Positions 11,301 through 21,732 of a DNA stretch of 64,000 nt are shown piece by piece. The translations under genes and the position numbers were made by a program. The notes beneath the pieces are model-generated. The model made no database searches. It saw nothing but the letters and a program-made list of their open reading frames with translations, and had not been told where the DNA came from. Origin of the DNA: Lytechinus pictus (Eukaryota > Echinodermata > Echinoidea > Temnopleuroida > Toxopneustidae). Each line of letters starts with the position of its first letter. Position 1 is the first letter of the stretch. The stretch is from assembly GCF_037042905.1 (NCBI RefSeq), contig NC_087249.1, forward strand, positions 10,040,001 to 10,104,000. Direction: 5' to 3'.

Positions 11301-12881
11301 AGTAGTATCATGGGGCATGTCAACTTGATCATATTTTCTTTTCATTTAAGTTTGAAAGTCACAATATTGCAGTATTATAGTCACATTGTGCATGCCTAAG
11401 AAATATTTTCTCTTATGGTTCATATTTTTCTTATATTTCAAGATTTATCACTCTTGATTGACTGGTTGAATCATTTATAATAATGTTCCCAAGGTCAAGG
11501 AAGTATTCCAATTCACCCATAATGCTATTATAAGTGATGGTAATGTAGTTAGAGCTGAAGACAATGTTTAGGAATTCATCTGATGAAAAAATATTATTGT
11601 GCTATGCTTCTTCTGCCTGGCAGGAAGTACACGACAATCACAACGGTTGAGCAGCGCAACAGGTATAAGGAAGACTTCAACAGACTTTATCCCGAGTACC
11701 GAGAGTTCCACAAGTCGATTGAACGCATCAAGCAGCAGTTCAAGGACCTGAAAGATGTGCTGAATGAGACCAAGAAAGGCAGCAAGGAATACGATTCTCT
11801 CCAAGATAAAGTGATAGAGGAATACAACAAGATCACTCAGGTAAGTCTCCAGACACTGAACCGCAAGGTCCAGGGTTCTGATGCCACCGTGGCACTCACA
11901 TCCTTTAGCAAGACATTTATCCACATTTGCCACTCTCCACCTAGGTGTAGCACTTGCATCTATAAGCAAGATGTTTATCTGCATTTGCCACTCTCCACCC
12001 AGGTGTAGTAAATGGGTACCGGGTAGGAAGGATTTCCTTGAATGCTGGAGCGCCTGATCAGGTAGCTGTACCTAAATGGGGCAATAATGTGCAGTGCTTT
12101 AGAAACAATTAAGCGCTATATATATGCTGAACACTGCTAGTAGTTGCCGATAAGAAGTTGCTTGGTTTTTTGCTTCCTCTTTTTAATTTTTTAGGTCTTT
12201 GAAGAGACAGACAATTCTTTAAAGATCACAAACCCATTGCCTACTTGAACTAGATGGCCTTTGGGAATTACTTCAGCTCAGGACTATAAATCATCTGAAG
12301 TACTCTCATAAACATATGCGCAGAAATTTAAAAACAAGACACACATGTCCTCGCAGGTGGGGGTGTTTCACAAAGACTTCAGCGCAACTTAGAGTCATAC
12401 TTAACGCTATCAATATGCACATGATAATTATCATATAACCTCGTGGTAGCGTGTATTCTCTGAACATGATTTGAGCAATGACCAATGCAGTGATATGTTA
12501 TAAACCGCATACAATTGATAATTTAAGTATAATTTTTAGTCACACCTTACTATTATGTGAAACACCTCCCTTGGAATCAAAGTCATGATTCCATAACAAG
12601 TCTTTTGATAGTAGCTTCATTTACGTCCATATATTTTAGTCTAACACACACTCTTTCTCTTCCCCTCTCTCCCCCTCTCCCCCCTCCCTCTCTCTCTCTC
12701 TCTCTTGATTCCATCACATTTGTAGGATGAGGGCTATGGGAAAAAGGAAAAACGTTGGCGGGAGCTCCATGATCTTTTAGGTCACATCAAAACGCTGATC
12801 ATGGCTTACGACACCAGCCCCATGCAGACGGACAACTCCTGCGGAATGAACGACCTTCAGAACATGGCTTTTCCAGAATGA
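8197..12881 (+). CDS. ELL: ELL-family RNA polymerase II elongation factor, 3' five exons (partial gene)
   Basis: Five exons (8197-8306, 9543-9717, 10459-11018, 11624-11840, 12726-12881) splice with GT-AG introns into one frame of 1218 nt, that is 405 codons plus TGA. ELL proteins suppress transient pausing by RNA polymerase II in the nucleus and act in the super elongation and little elongation complexes with EAF and AFF partners; that is family knowledge. Seen here: the motif DWPAYSEADKQLL (end of the ELL N-terminal domain), KKPRIAH at the start of the linker, a Ser/Thr/Pro-rich linker of about 180 residues, and the C-terminal occludin/ELL homology domain (KYTTITTVEQRNRYKEDFN through HDLLGHIKTLIMAYD). 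The first coding exons, about 250 residues in vertebrate ELL, were not recognised in 1-8196 and probably lie upstream of the window. Assignment to ELL versus ELL2 is not meaningful, as invertebrates usually have a single member. Introns 1, 2 and 4 carry SINE or MITE insertions. Confidence 0.93.
8600..8835 (+). mobile_element. Degenerate tRNA-derived SINE in ELL intron
   Basis: An A-box-like TGGCTCAATTTGTTGAAC is followed by a B-box-like GGGTTCAATGG about 40 bp on, then a body ending in (TTA)n at 8815-8834. The body differs from the other SINE family in the window, so it may be a separate family. It lies within the intron after exon A. Confidence 0.5.
9020..9150. repeat. G-rich purine tract in ELL intron
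   Basis: About 130 bases dominated by GGGA/GGTGG blocks on the plus strand within the intron before exon B. No coding content. Confidence 0.6.
9543..9717 (+). CDS. ELL: ELL exon B (linker start)
   Basis: Acceptor TTGAGCAG ends at 9542 and donor ACT|GTAAGT starts at 9718. The first base completes an Arg codon, then KKAECGIKDSPSP and a Pro/Ser/Thr-rich stretch follow. There is no folded domain; it belongs to the low-complexity linker of ELL. It ends in phase 0. Confidence 0.88.
10114..10390 (+). mobile_element. tRNA-derived SINE in ELL intron 2
   Basis: A-box TGGTCTAGTGGTTATGA and B-box GGTACGATTCC are spaced as in a tRNA. The family body follows (AAATTTACCCACATTCTGCT, CTGGGTACCCGG, GTCGGGGTAATAATAGCAGT, AAAGCGCTCTATGAAT) and it ends in an (ATA)n tail at about 10385. 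Same orientation as the gene. Structure and tail are those of a Pol III-transcribed retroposon. Confidence 0.9.
10459..11018 (+). CDS. ELL: ELL exon C (Ser/Pro/Thr-rich linker)
   Basis: Acceptor GTTTACAG ends at 10458 and donor AT|GTAAGA starts at 11019. It starts KRPLLPEVKDYKTKKPRIAH; the KKPRI(S/A)H block is a hallmark just after the ELL N-terminal domain. The rest is low complexity, with a KKVPSP motif occurring twice about 10 residues apart, long Ser/Thr/Asn runs and a basic-acidic end (KSVKEEKRPVGKESP). Base composition is visibly richer in G+C than the flanking introns. The exon ends VVPEYQ plus two bases of a Met codon, running straight into the occludin-homology domain. Confidence 0.93.
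11624..11840 (+). CDS. ELL: ELL exon D (occludin/ELL homology domain, first part)
   Basis: Acceptor CCTGGCAG ends at 11623 and donor CAG|GTAAGT starts at 11841. It encodes about 72 residues beginning KYTTITTVEQRNRYKEDFN, followed by the YPEYREFHKSIERI helix, a QFKDL segment and a GSKEYDSL turn leading into the helix VIEEYNKITQ. This is the helical occludin_ELL domain also found in tight-junction occludin. It is clear enough to identify the gene on its own. Confidence 0.95.
11855..12135 (+). mobile_element. tRNA-derived SINE starting just after the ELL exon D donor
   Basis: The head is decayed (CCGCAAGGTCCAGGGTTCTGA) but the body is clear: a TTTATCCACATTTGCCACTC block occurs twice (about 11917 and 11970), followed by AAATGGGTACCGGGTAGGAA, GGGGCAATAATGTGCAGTGC and AATTAAGCGCTATATATATG. 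It begins about 15 bp after the splice donor. The open frame through exon D into this element is read-through of the intron. Confidence 0.8.
12359..12570. mobile_element. MITE with GGGNGGTGTTTCACA ends in ELL intron 4
   Basis: The left end is GGGGGTGTTTCACAAAG and the right end, reverse-complemented, GGGAGGTGTTTCACATAA. The interior is AT-rich with no ORF. It lies in the last intron of ELL, about 155 bp before the terminal exon. Confidence 0.7.
12660..12712. repeat. (CT)n pyrimidine tract upstream of the last ELL exon
   Basis: About 50 bases of C/T, ending in (CT)n, 13 bp before the AG at 12724-12725. It is both a microsatellite and the likely polypyrimidine tract of the last acceptor. Confidence 0.75.
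12726..12881 (+). CDS. ELL: ELL terminal exon (end of occludin/ELL domain, stop)
   Basis: A long pyrimidine tract (12660-12715) precedes the acceptor TTTGTAG ending at 12725. The frame is DEGYGKKEKRWRELHDLLG, then HIKTLIMAYD, the last helix of the domain, equivalent to the ELHSKLxHIKRLIxxYD region of vertebrate ELL. About 20 further residues (rich in Met, Asn and Asp) precede TGA at 12879-12881, a short extension beyond where vertebrate ELL ends. An AATAAA lies at 12899-12904, only 18 nt after the stop, so it is probably not the poly(A) signal used. Confidence 0.92.
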   Translation, partial: DEGYGKKEKRWRELHDLLGHIKTLIMAYDTSPMQTDNSCGMNDLQNMAFPE

Positions 12882-15800
12882 TGCCTTTCATTTGTGGTAA
12901 TAAATAGGAAGGAATAATCAACTGCAGTAGACTTGTTAGAATTTTAAACAGTAAAAGTGAATGTATGAACAAATCCTAGCCAACCTGCTCTGCATGAGAA
13001 CAAATTGGTCCTTCAATCTCTGAATTGGTTTTGACAAGCAACAAGATTTCATTTTGACTTGTGAGGGCAGTTTGATTTGATCGATGATCTGCAACAAACC
13101 TGTCAAGACGTTTGTATGTTCCAGGGTATCTTGTGAAACCCGTTCCGAGCCAATCTGGCATGATCCTATATTCCATGACTTGATGCCATTCTGGGTCCTG
13201 TTTTACAAAACTTGTCATCGGAGTTCAGTAACGAGCCATTGTTAACCTAGCTTCTGAAATGATGGCATTTGATTGGCTGAGAGCCAGTTTGCGATGCTTG
13301 TTATCAATAACAAGTGTTGTGAAACACAGGCCCAGAGTTGATTCATTAAACACTAAAATTAATTTGAAGACATTCAAAAAATAAAATTAATTTTGTTTTG
13401 ACATTTCATCAGTCTAGAATGATTGGTCTTAGAATTGATGTTACCTATTAATGAATCACATCCTGGTTTTCCTACTAAAAGGAAGCAGACCTTGATAGCT
13501 TTTAATGATAATCAATTTGTATTTTTTTGCAGAGCAGGTCTGGAATATGAAGGCAAAAATGGGAGATCATATTAGTCCATTGTCACAATTTTTTTCTGTC
13601 ACCTTCAATTCATTCAATTGGTCTTCTTTTTTTTTAACCATAGAGGCTGGTCTTGGCTGATTAATTATCAAGGGGTGGTTTCGCAAAGAGTAAAATCTAG
13701 ATTACAGTTAAATTGTATCTCCAAGTATTGTGTGGTAGATAATGCAGTAATGTATTGTTCAGATATGCAGAGGGCCCTTGTTCTGTTAAATTATCAATAA
13801 GATTACATGTTGAATAACTATCATATAATGCCTACTAAGCTTGTTGTATGCAAGCTAATGGGAAGCCGAAAGTCTAACCTTCATAACCGTTGCACATGTA
13901 CCTTCCAAAATGTACCGTTGCACGGCTAAGGAGGCGACTTTACAATACAGTGCAATTCAAATAAATGCAGGTGCAGTTCGCATTTTGCCTACTGGCTAAA
14001 TGCGCTCTGTTGCTGCTGATGCGTGCTTGATGCTTACAGTAAAACTGTCCTCATTTTCATTATTGTAGGAAAAAAAATTATTCTTAATTTCGCTAACTTC
14101 CAAGGCATTGTACTAACACAAATAGCAAATATTCCTATTCCTGCAATGGTACGACATTTCGCATTCTGTGATAGCGAGACACACCCTTTTCAACTCGGCT
14201 ATGCCTCAACGAAAAGAGCATCTTTCTTTTGTGTCATGCAAAATCTTGTACCATCAGACTTATGCCTCTTCCCTATTTGATTACATACGTACATTTTAGT
14301 GCTCGGAATCACTTTAAGCCACAATTCATTCTTTGTGAAATCATCCCCTGATTATAAAGTGATAATTGCAGTGACAAAGAATTCTCTTGAAGCAATGGTA
14401 CATTGAATTAATGTTGCCATGATTATTACCATGTCAGTGCCATTTGAGCCAAGGAAATCAATTTCCCAAATCCCATTTTTGCCTGCAAAATTATGAAATA
14501 CAAACAAAGTGATACGATTTACTGCTATATAAGCCTTATTTATGTGTACAGAGAAAGAGAGTAAATTATGAAGAAAAAAATACCAAGTGTTTATTGATAT
14601 ATATAACAGATAACGGTCATCATTGTTTACTGTGTATTGAATTGGCTGCCCCTTTGTATCTCAGAATCTTTCAAGCTGTTCATTTTTATATCCAATATGT
14701 GTAGAAAAAAAAAGGGATGGCATTTGATCTTGTTTATGCTTTGAGCGAATTCAAGACATTGATGGAATATAGGTTAATGTAATTTCCTTGGGCTTTTGAG
14801 GGTATTTGTGGCAAAATGGAATTGTTTAACCCCATTGCTGGAGTGGTGTGGCAAAATATATTGTTCCCAAGAATCAAGATTGAAAACTTGTTTGTAATTC
14901 AATGCTGTATTTGTGTAGTCAGTAGAAAGTTATCGTAGGCCAAGAGCTAGAAAGACATTATCATGTATATCATTTTGTAAAACAGGGTTGTCACACCCTT
15001 CTGGCATTTAAGAATATAATTCAATTACAATCAACCTGATACATGTACCGGTAGTATGATAAGTACGTTGCATTTTGATTAGGTTGCCACAGCTATTCTC
15101 AAGCTTGTCTTAAAGGATGGAATTCTTTCAGCAGTTACATTCATATTGCCAGGGGATGGATTCTTTTCTTTGAATAATGTCATGTTATTTGACCCTGTTT
15201 TGGAAGTTTGGAATATGTGAAACCCTCAGGGTCTCTTTTATTTAATGAGAAATTGAGCTCGTGCCATCGTTTGTTTGGGAGACTCAATCCAGCAGTATTA
15301 TTTCATTGAACAGCTTGGAGGATTGTGAAAAGAGAGAAAAATAAAACCCTTGCCTGTCAGATACTTAACGCCCTCCATGAATAGTGACCCTCTTGTACCC
15401 CTCGGGGAGTGAGTGGAAGAATCCTAATATGTATACATGCATTGATATTCCACAAGGCATATTAGGAATGTTCCACTCCAGGTCAGGGGGTTGACTGAAC
15501 AAATTATTTAGGAGGGATGATGTTGTGATATACCGCTGTACAAGTAATATAGAGGCATATAATGAACTTCCATTCAATTCTTTGTGAGGAATTTAATTAT
15601 TCCCGAACAAACTTCAAATTCGGAATGATTTCAATGAAGTTATCTAAACTGCTTTTGTTTTTAAATTAAAAAAAAGATATCATTAGATTTTCTTGATAAT
15701 GATAATTTTTAATGACCTCCCATCTTACCCTACCAGTGACCCCTTCATAAGTCCATTCATAGACAGCATGCTGTTGACATTCCTTACATTCCAGAGCACC

Positions 15801-18800
15801 GTGTCCATTACCCTTAGGAGAGTGTACATTGCCAGACTACACAAATGTTCTTGTCTGGTAGTCTTAGACAATCAGCCCTTGTACTGTACCTGACATGCCT
15901 TCTTATGGGAGAAGACAGTTTAATAGTCTATCGGCATGAAAGTTGAGGAAGGAAAAGAGATGCCGATATTGGATCTGTCTAAAGAACTAGTTGCGTGATT
16001 CGCCGACTGACTGATCACGGTGTCCTTATTTGTTTTAGTGTAAGCCAAGTGCCAGACTGTTGAAACGCTGTGACAATCGCTTGGCATGTGTAACTCGATT
16101 CATGATGGTAGTATATGGTAGAGCAGACATTTCTGGGTATCACTGACTTTTAAGGTCTGGTGATGGAGACTACATTTACTGACATCGTTTTCCAAGTGGT
16201 CATAGAGTATGCTGAATCACAGGGAAGCGTTGCCTTACTTTTCTCTTTTCCTGTCCTCTTTGCCCTTCCCCGTCCTCCTCCCAATCAGCGGTTCACATCG
16301 TTGTTGATGTTCGGTTATAGACCTCGATAAGCCCTTGTTATGGTAATAGCTCTGCATTCCGGCGATGGGGTATCCCCTACCGGTTAAAGTGGAACAGCTG
16401 ATTGGATCCGAGAGGTTGATATCGGAATGAAAGCCCGGGGTGGGCCAGCGGGCTGATTGATCGTCTCAGTTTAGTCTTGTGCTGCCACGTGACACGTCAC
16501 GCTTTTTTGTCCTTCACCCCCAAGCACCTATCAACTTTCTCCCTCTCCTTGTCTCTCTTCTCTCTGTCTACCTATTCTTCTTTCAGCTCTAGCTGTATGT
16601 GTAGCCGTACATTCCAGTGAGTAAATAGTGCATGTTAAATTAGTCATCATTATATTAACCCCCCCCCCCCCAGCAAAACTACCAAAACATATGTTAAGAA
16701 TAATGTACGCGTTGCTTGATATTCAGGTGTCTTCCCCTTGTTTGGTTCCCGACATGTCATGTACGAGTATACATGTACTTACGAAGATGCATGATCCTTA
16801 CAAATACTTGCCCCCTTTCAGTATAGTTCACACCCCTGAATTCTTTTCTCCATTAGATGTCTTCACGCCTATGCCCCTCCCCTTTTGTGTTGCTCCTCCC
16901 CCCTTCAAGGTCTTCTTTGTGTTTAGGGAATTTCCCCTTTGCCTGTTTGAAGGTTAATTAGGTCAGTGGAAGGTTTAACTGGATGTTTGTGCGTCATTAG
17001 AATTGGCCATGGTGATGGGCAGTGAAATAGGACGTACTTATGCAGCCTTCCACGTCCTCTTGATATGATGAAATACACAAATCTTGTAGAGATGATACTG
17101 TGAAGTGGCATACTGTTGCTTTGAAAAAATATCTTCTTTCATCCCCCCCCCTGCGTATTGTCTTGGTTGCTTCTTGTAGACGTGAATGGTTCGTCTGAGT
17201 ATGGACTTGCTCCTCTAAACGATGTCATCCTTATATTTTCCAAGCTTTTCCTCGTTCCCACAAAGTCAGTATTGGCAGCAATCCTCTTGTCACTAATTTG
17301 GTCATGGACGCTCGTAGACCATGATCCAAGAGACACGTTACTCGTGTCAGGATGTGTATAACCGTGCACATATTGTGAGTGCTTCTTACCAGATGTACAG
17401 TAGCACAAATGAAAATCGCACAGCAAGCTCAATGAAAGAGTTTCTTTCTTTCAGATGTTAGTGAATCAACCCTACCCTCCACCCCTCCTCTTTAGTAATA
17501 AATTGTCTCTTAATTAAAAATGATATCACATGTAAAAGTTTGAGTATCTGACAGGCAATGGTTTTTTTTTTTTTTTAAGTATTCTTATTTTTTGTGCTGA
17601 ATATAATGTGAACCATAATGGACAATGTTTTCATGACCATGGACTACGGACAATGTGTATATTGGCCCTGAGGGTCACTTTTTGAATAATTCTTTTCTTT
17701 TTCTTTCTGAAATTGATTGAACATCTGTCGATGTTCTCTAATTGTGGCTAATCTTCTTGTCATCATCATCTTTCCTCCTTGGTGAGAGTGCCTATGATAT
17801 AATCACTGCATGCCTAACTTTTATGCTAAATGTATCAATTTTATTTTATTTTTTGTATATTTAAAATCCTTTCCCCACCCGTACTTGCGATAAGAAGTGC
17901 CGAGAAATGTATCCATGCTGCCTGAACCATATGCCTCTTTGTAAACCCTGCCCTCATCTCACACTTTGATATTGCCTGTACCTTTTGAAATATTCTAATT
18001 GTTAACACCGTTATGAATTTGAAAAATATCAAGCCGTCATAATTTCGTATAGGTTTTTTGAGCACTCGTGCATTTGTAAAGGGACAGTTCCTTTGCATCT
18101 TTGTGTGCACAAAGCAATGAGCCTTCTCTGGCCATTAATACTACATTACTAGCCAGAATTCCGTACTTAGATGGGCATATGGGAAACCTAGAGCAAAATT
18201 TTCCATTCTGAGTGAATATCCTCGCAATGCAGGATAATGTTTTATAATTAAGAGAGTAAATCAACGAAATATATTTCATGCATGTCGAATATATCTACCT
18301 TCCTGTAAAAATATATGTACTTATATCCGTAAAATTTTGAATCGTTATCCTCAGTAAGGCTGATGTAACGTGTGTACAGAGAGGATTTTTGTTGTTGTTG
18401 TCGTCTTAACAAGATATGCATGAGATAATCTTATGATCCGTTATTGAACTAAAGCACAGTACTAATTCAGCCATTAGCTTGTTGAACTTTTTACATGATG
18501 TGGGTGGGGTTTTGTTCATTAGTTCACACTTGTAAGATTCAGTAACGATCAAGGTGTGTTTTTACCTCTGGTCGATTTTACCGTAGTGGCCGTTGATACT
18601 GTTTGCAACACCTTTAGCATGCTGCCTATTGGTGAATACTTCTCTTGTTTATAGATAATAGCTTGAGTCCACAATAGGGTTAATCTAGGGTACCCTCATC
18701 AACTTCATAGTCAATCTTACACATCAACAACTATAAAACTCAGTTGGTTGACCATTATTGTGGTCATCATTTGGTTAAATTCCTTTTTATTTTGCCAACT

Positions 18801-21595
18801 CTTAACGATCATTAGTAGTCTTATTACCTCTTTCTACAAACCTTTCCCACCGTATTGGTGTCCTAACTAGCTAGTCTGTTCACATTTAAAGTGTCTTCAG
18901 AAGTGGTGTTGGTACAAGCATGAATTGGAGAAAATGTGCCTGGATTAATGTGATATTTTCTGAAATTATAATGAAAGGGATTGATGTACTTACGCCAAAT
19001 GGTTATGGGATGAACTGGGTGCTGACAGGAATGCGGTCAAATCGTATGGGGCGAGACCCAAAAGAACGATTCACAATGCGGGGTTAGGATAAGTGTGTAT
19101 CCGGATGTGATGGGATCAGATAGTCCTTATCCTGTTTTTTTTTAAATAATTCTTTACCCTATCCCCCAGCATGTGTCTCATTGCATAGATAGAGCTTAAA
19201 CCTGACAAAACATTGAACAACCACAATAAACAAGAATTGATCAATTTCATAATTATTTTTTTGTTAATCCACCAGTATGCCAGTTGTACCATGTTTTTAT
19301 GTCAATTGTTTTTAGGGTTAGGGTACTGTTTTAAAGGCTATAATGATAATGTGTGAACTATTTGAATACTTGAATTATGATATCTTGATATTTGCAGCCT
19401 GATCAATCTTTTCTATTTTGAAATTAATACCTTGTTGTATACAATGCCAAATTATTATTTGTTTGAGGGAAGTGTAGGTTTGCTATGACATTGTGAATAG
19501 TTTTTAAAAATCACCTTAAAAAAAATTTATTCAAAAGAATCTTGCTAGTCGCTGATAATTTTTTTTTTTAAATCAAAAGGGATGAAGAGAGGCAAAATGA
19601 CTTGCTCAGAAGTGTGTATTAGAAAACTTAAATTCACTTTGCAGGAAAATGGTACCTTTTATAAGTCACCAGATCTGAACAGTGAATCAAAATTATTGTA
19701 ATTTTCAAAAAGAGGCTATATTTTCCGGTAACTGTATTTTTGTATCAATGTATCTGAGATCTACAGGTTAAGCCATATTCTGATTATCTGAATGGCCTCG
19801 AGTTAATGTTGATATTACCCTTGGGTTTTGAACTTCAGACGCCGTCACGTAGAATAAGGTATCAAAACCGCTCTGCCTTATTTTCTCCGTACGATTACAA
19901 TTTGAGCACATTCCATTTTTACCCAAAACATATTCTGTGTCTTTGTGCCAACGAAGCCATACCTTTCAATGTTGAGGTGAGGGGGGGGGGGGGCTGATAA
20001 CATTAATTGAGTTACCGATAGATGTATCAGTTTGTCTTCAGTGAGCTACCTAGGATTTGTAGGCAAATTTGAAAATTATTTTTAAGCTTATCTTGAACAA
20101 ATTGAATAGTGAAATGTAAATCCATTCAGATAGGAAACAGAAGGATAGTGACGTACAGTGAAATTTCCAATAACATTTTTCCATATTTGACAGTATTAAG
20201 TCACTTTCCGGTGAGGCATATTGGTTAAGGATTTGTTGTATATCTTGAATATATATGTTGATATCTGTTGAAAATATTTCTGACAAAGATTCTAGATTCT
20301 ATTCTCTTTCTTTTTTTTTTCCAGAAAGACAAAGATTACTGTACAGATTATCTGGCATTTATTGTTGTAATTTCCAGTCTCGGACCATTCCAAGTCAATG
20401 GTATCTGTAAAGGTGCTTTAGATATCGGTGTGAAGGCGCTTTCCTCTTGATTTTCTGAAATGGCATGGTCTATAATTCTCCTGTTTCTATTTGAATTTTT
20501 CTTGTATGTGTGTGTGTGTGCGTATGTTGAAACCATCCGAGATTTGTTGATTTCCTTAATTGCAACGTTAATTGATTGGTCATCGATGTTATATGATGAA
20601 TTTTACGGTAAAGAAAATAACCATTTGCCATTGAAATCTCAATATTCTTTGTAATTGAATGAATTTGAGGAAATTGTGACTTTGATTTGTGATCCTCAAG
20701 TTGGCAGCTCTTTTACACTAGTGTACTGATTTATTGCCTTAAACTTGATGCCAACTTTTTTCTTCAGCAAATGAAATGCTTTTGAAGTAACTAACGTTAT
20801 GCATGAAAAGAAGAATGATGATAACTGAATATTAAAGTTGTCTGATATTTTACTTCTGGTACCTCGAGGCAAAGTTGAGTGAAAAATATTTGACAATAAG
20901 AATTGATTTCTTCTGTGTGATAAATGTAAGAGGCTATATGAGACTATGAGTATCAGAAATAATGTATTAATAATTTCAATATTGTATCAGAATTTTGTTG
21001 ATCTATTGATTATCACTTTATTGAATTGTAAAAGTGATAAGCAAAGACTTTACGTTTCCATTGTTGAATTCCAAGGTGCAAACACACTTCATTGTTTAAC
21101 CCTAATTTTTTTTATGTGCTACTTTTATGTAACCTTTGACCTTGCAATACAAAATTGTGTGACAGAAACTCTATATCAATATTTATACTTCGAAATGCAT
21201 GCACATAATATGTTTCGACCTACTATTGCTGTAATGTTTGTGTGCAAGGCGAGATATGTGGTTTGGGGACTTCAAGTTCGAATAATAATGATTTTGTATG
21301 ATTTGATATCAAGTACATGTATGAATAGTATCACTGCTTTACAGAACTATTTTATTGTATGGAATCGATCATTTTGTTTCTGTAAATAGTCAATTGAAAT
21401 GATAAAAAACGCAAAGCTTGCAACCTTTTTTTTATGTTGGCTTAATGAAAGCATGTGGGCAAATTTTGTTTTGTAGAGATTAAGGTCACAATGAGATCTC
21501 AATATTCATCTTCTACAATGTTTTACCCTGATAAAATATCAGCTAAGAAAATCTAAATATGCAACATCTACATCCTTATGCCTCGGAGCATGAGA
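12882..21595. other. ELL 3' flank: presumed 3' UTR then largely single-copy non-coding DNA
   Basis: No protein-like frame was found here. Candidate poly(A) signals include AATAAA at 12899, 13960 and about 15341, but none can be chosen from sequence. Recognisable repeats are sparse compared with the rest of the window; the stretch 16160-16500 is higher in G+C and holds the E-box cluster noted separately. A poly-T acceptor-like site near 20325 is followed by an open frame of about 40 codons without recognisable content. The low repeat density over 8 kb suggests a long 3' UTR or a regulatory domain. Confidence 0.4.
16484..16502. promoter_or_regulatory. Possible E-box/CRE-like cluster
   Basis: CCACGTGACACGTCACG holds a perfect E-box with the CACGTGAC core (16486-16493), immediately followed by an overlapping ACGTCA half-site. 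It sits in a locally G+C-rich island. bHLH-Zip and CREB/ATF binding is only inferred from the motifs. Confidence 0.3.
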
Positions 21596-21599
21596 GATT

Positions 21600-21732
21600 C
21601 GGGGCCCATGACACAAAGCTTAGCAATCATCTTAAGACTTCATTTTACGATTGATTGCATTGACTATAATGTACAATTAATTGTAAAAATTAAGCGTACG
21701 ATTGATTGCAAACCTTTTTGTTACAGGACCCT
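21600..21732. mobile_element. Small MITE-like element with imperfect inverted ends
   Basis: The left end GGGCCCATGACACAAAGCTT and the reverse-complemented right end GGGTCCTGTAACAAAAAGGT are imperfect inverted copies; each is followed by a GCAATCA block. No ORF, about 130 bp. Confidence 0.5.

Noticed and set aside
20268..21389. Several open frames of 60-147 codons
   Set aside because: AT-rich sequence gives hydrophobic frames by chance. No domain, conserved motif or consistent splice sites.
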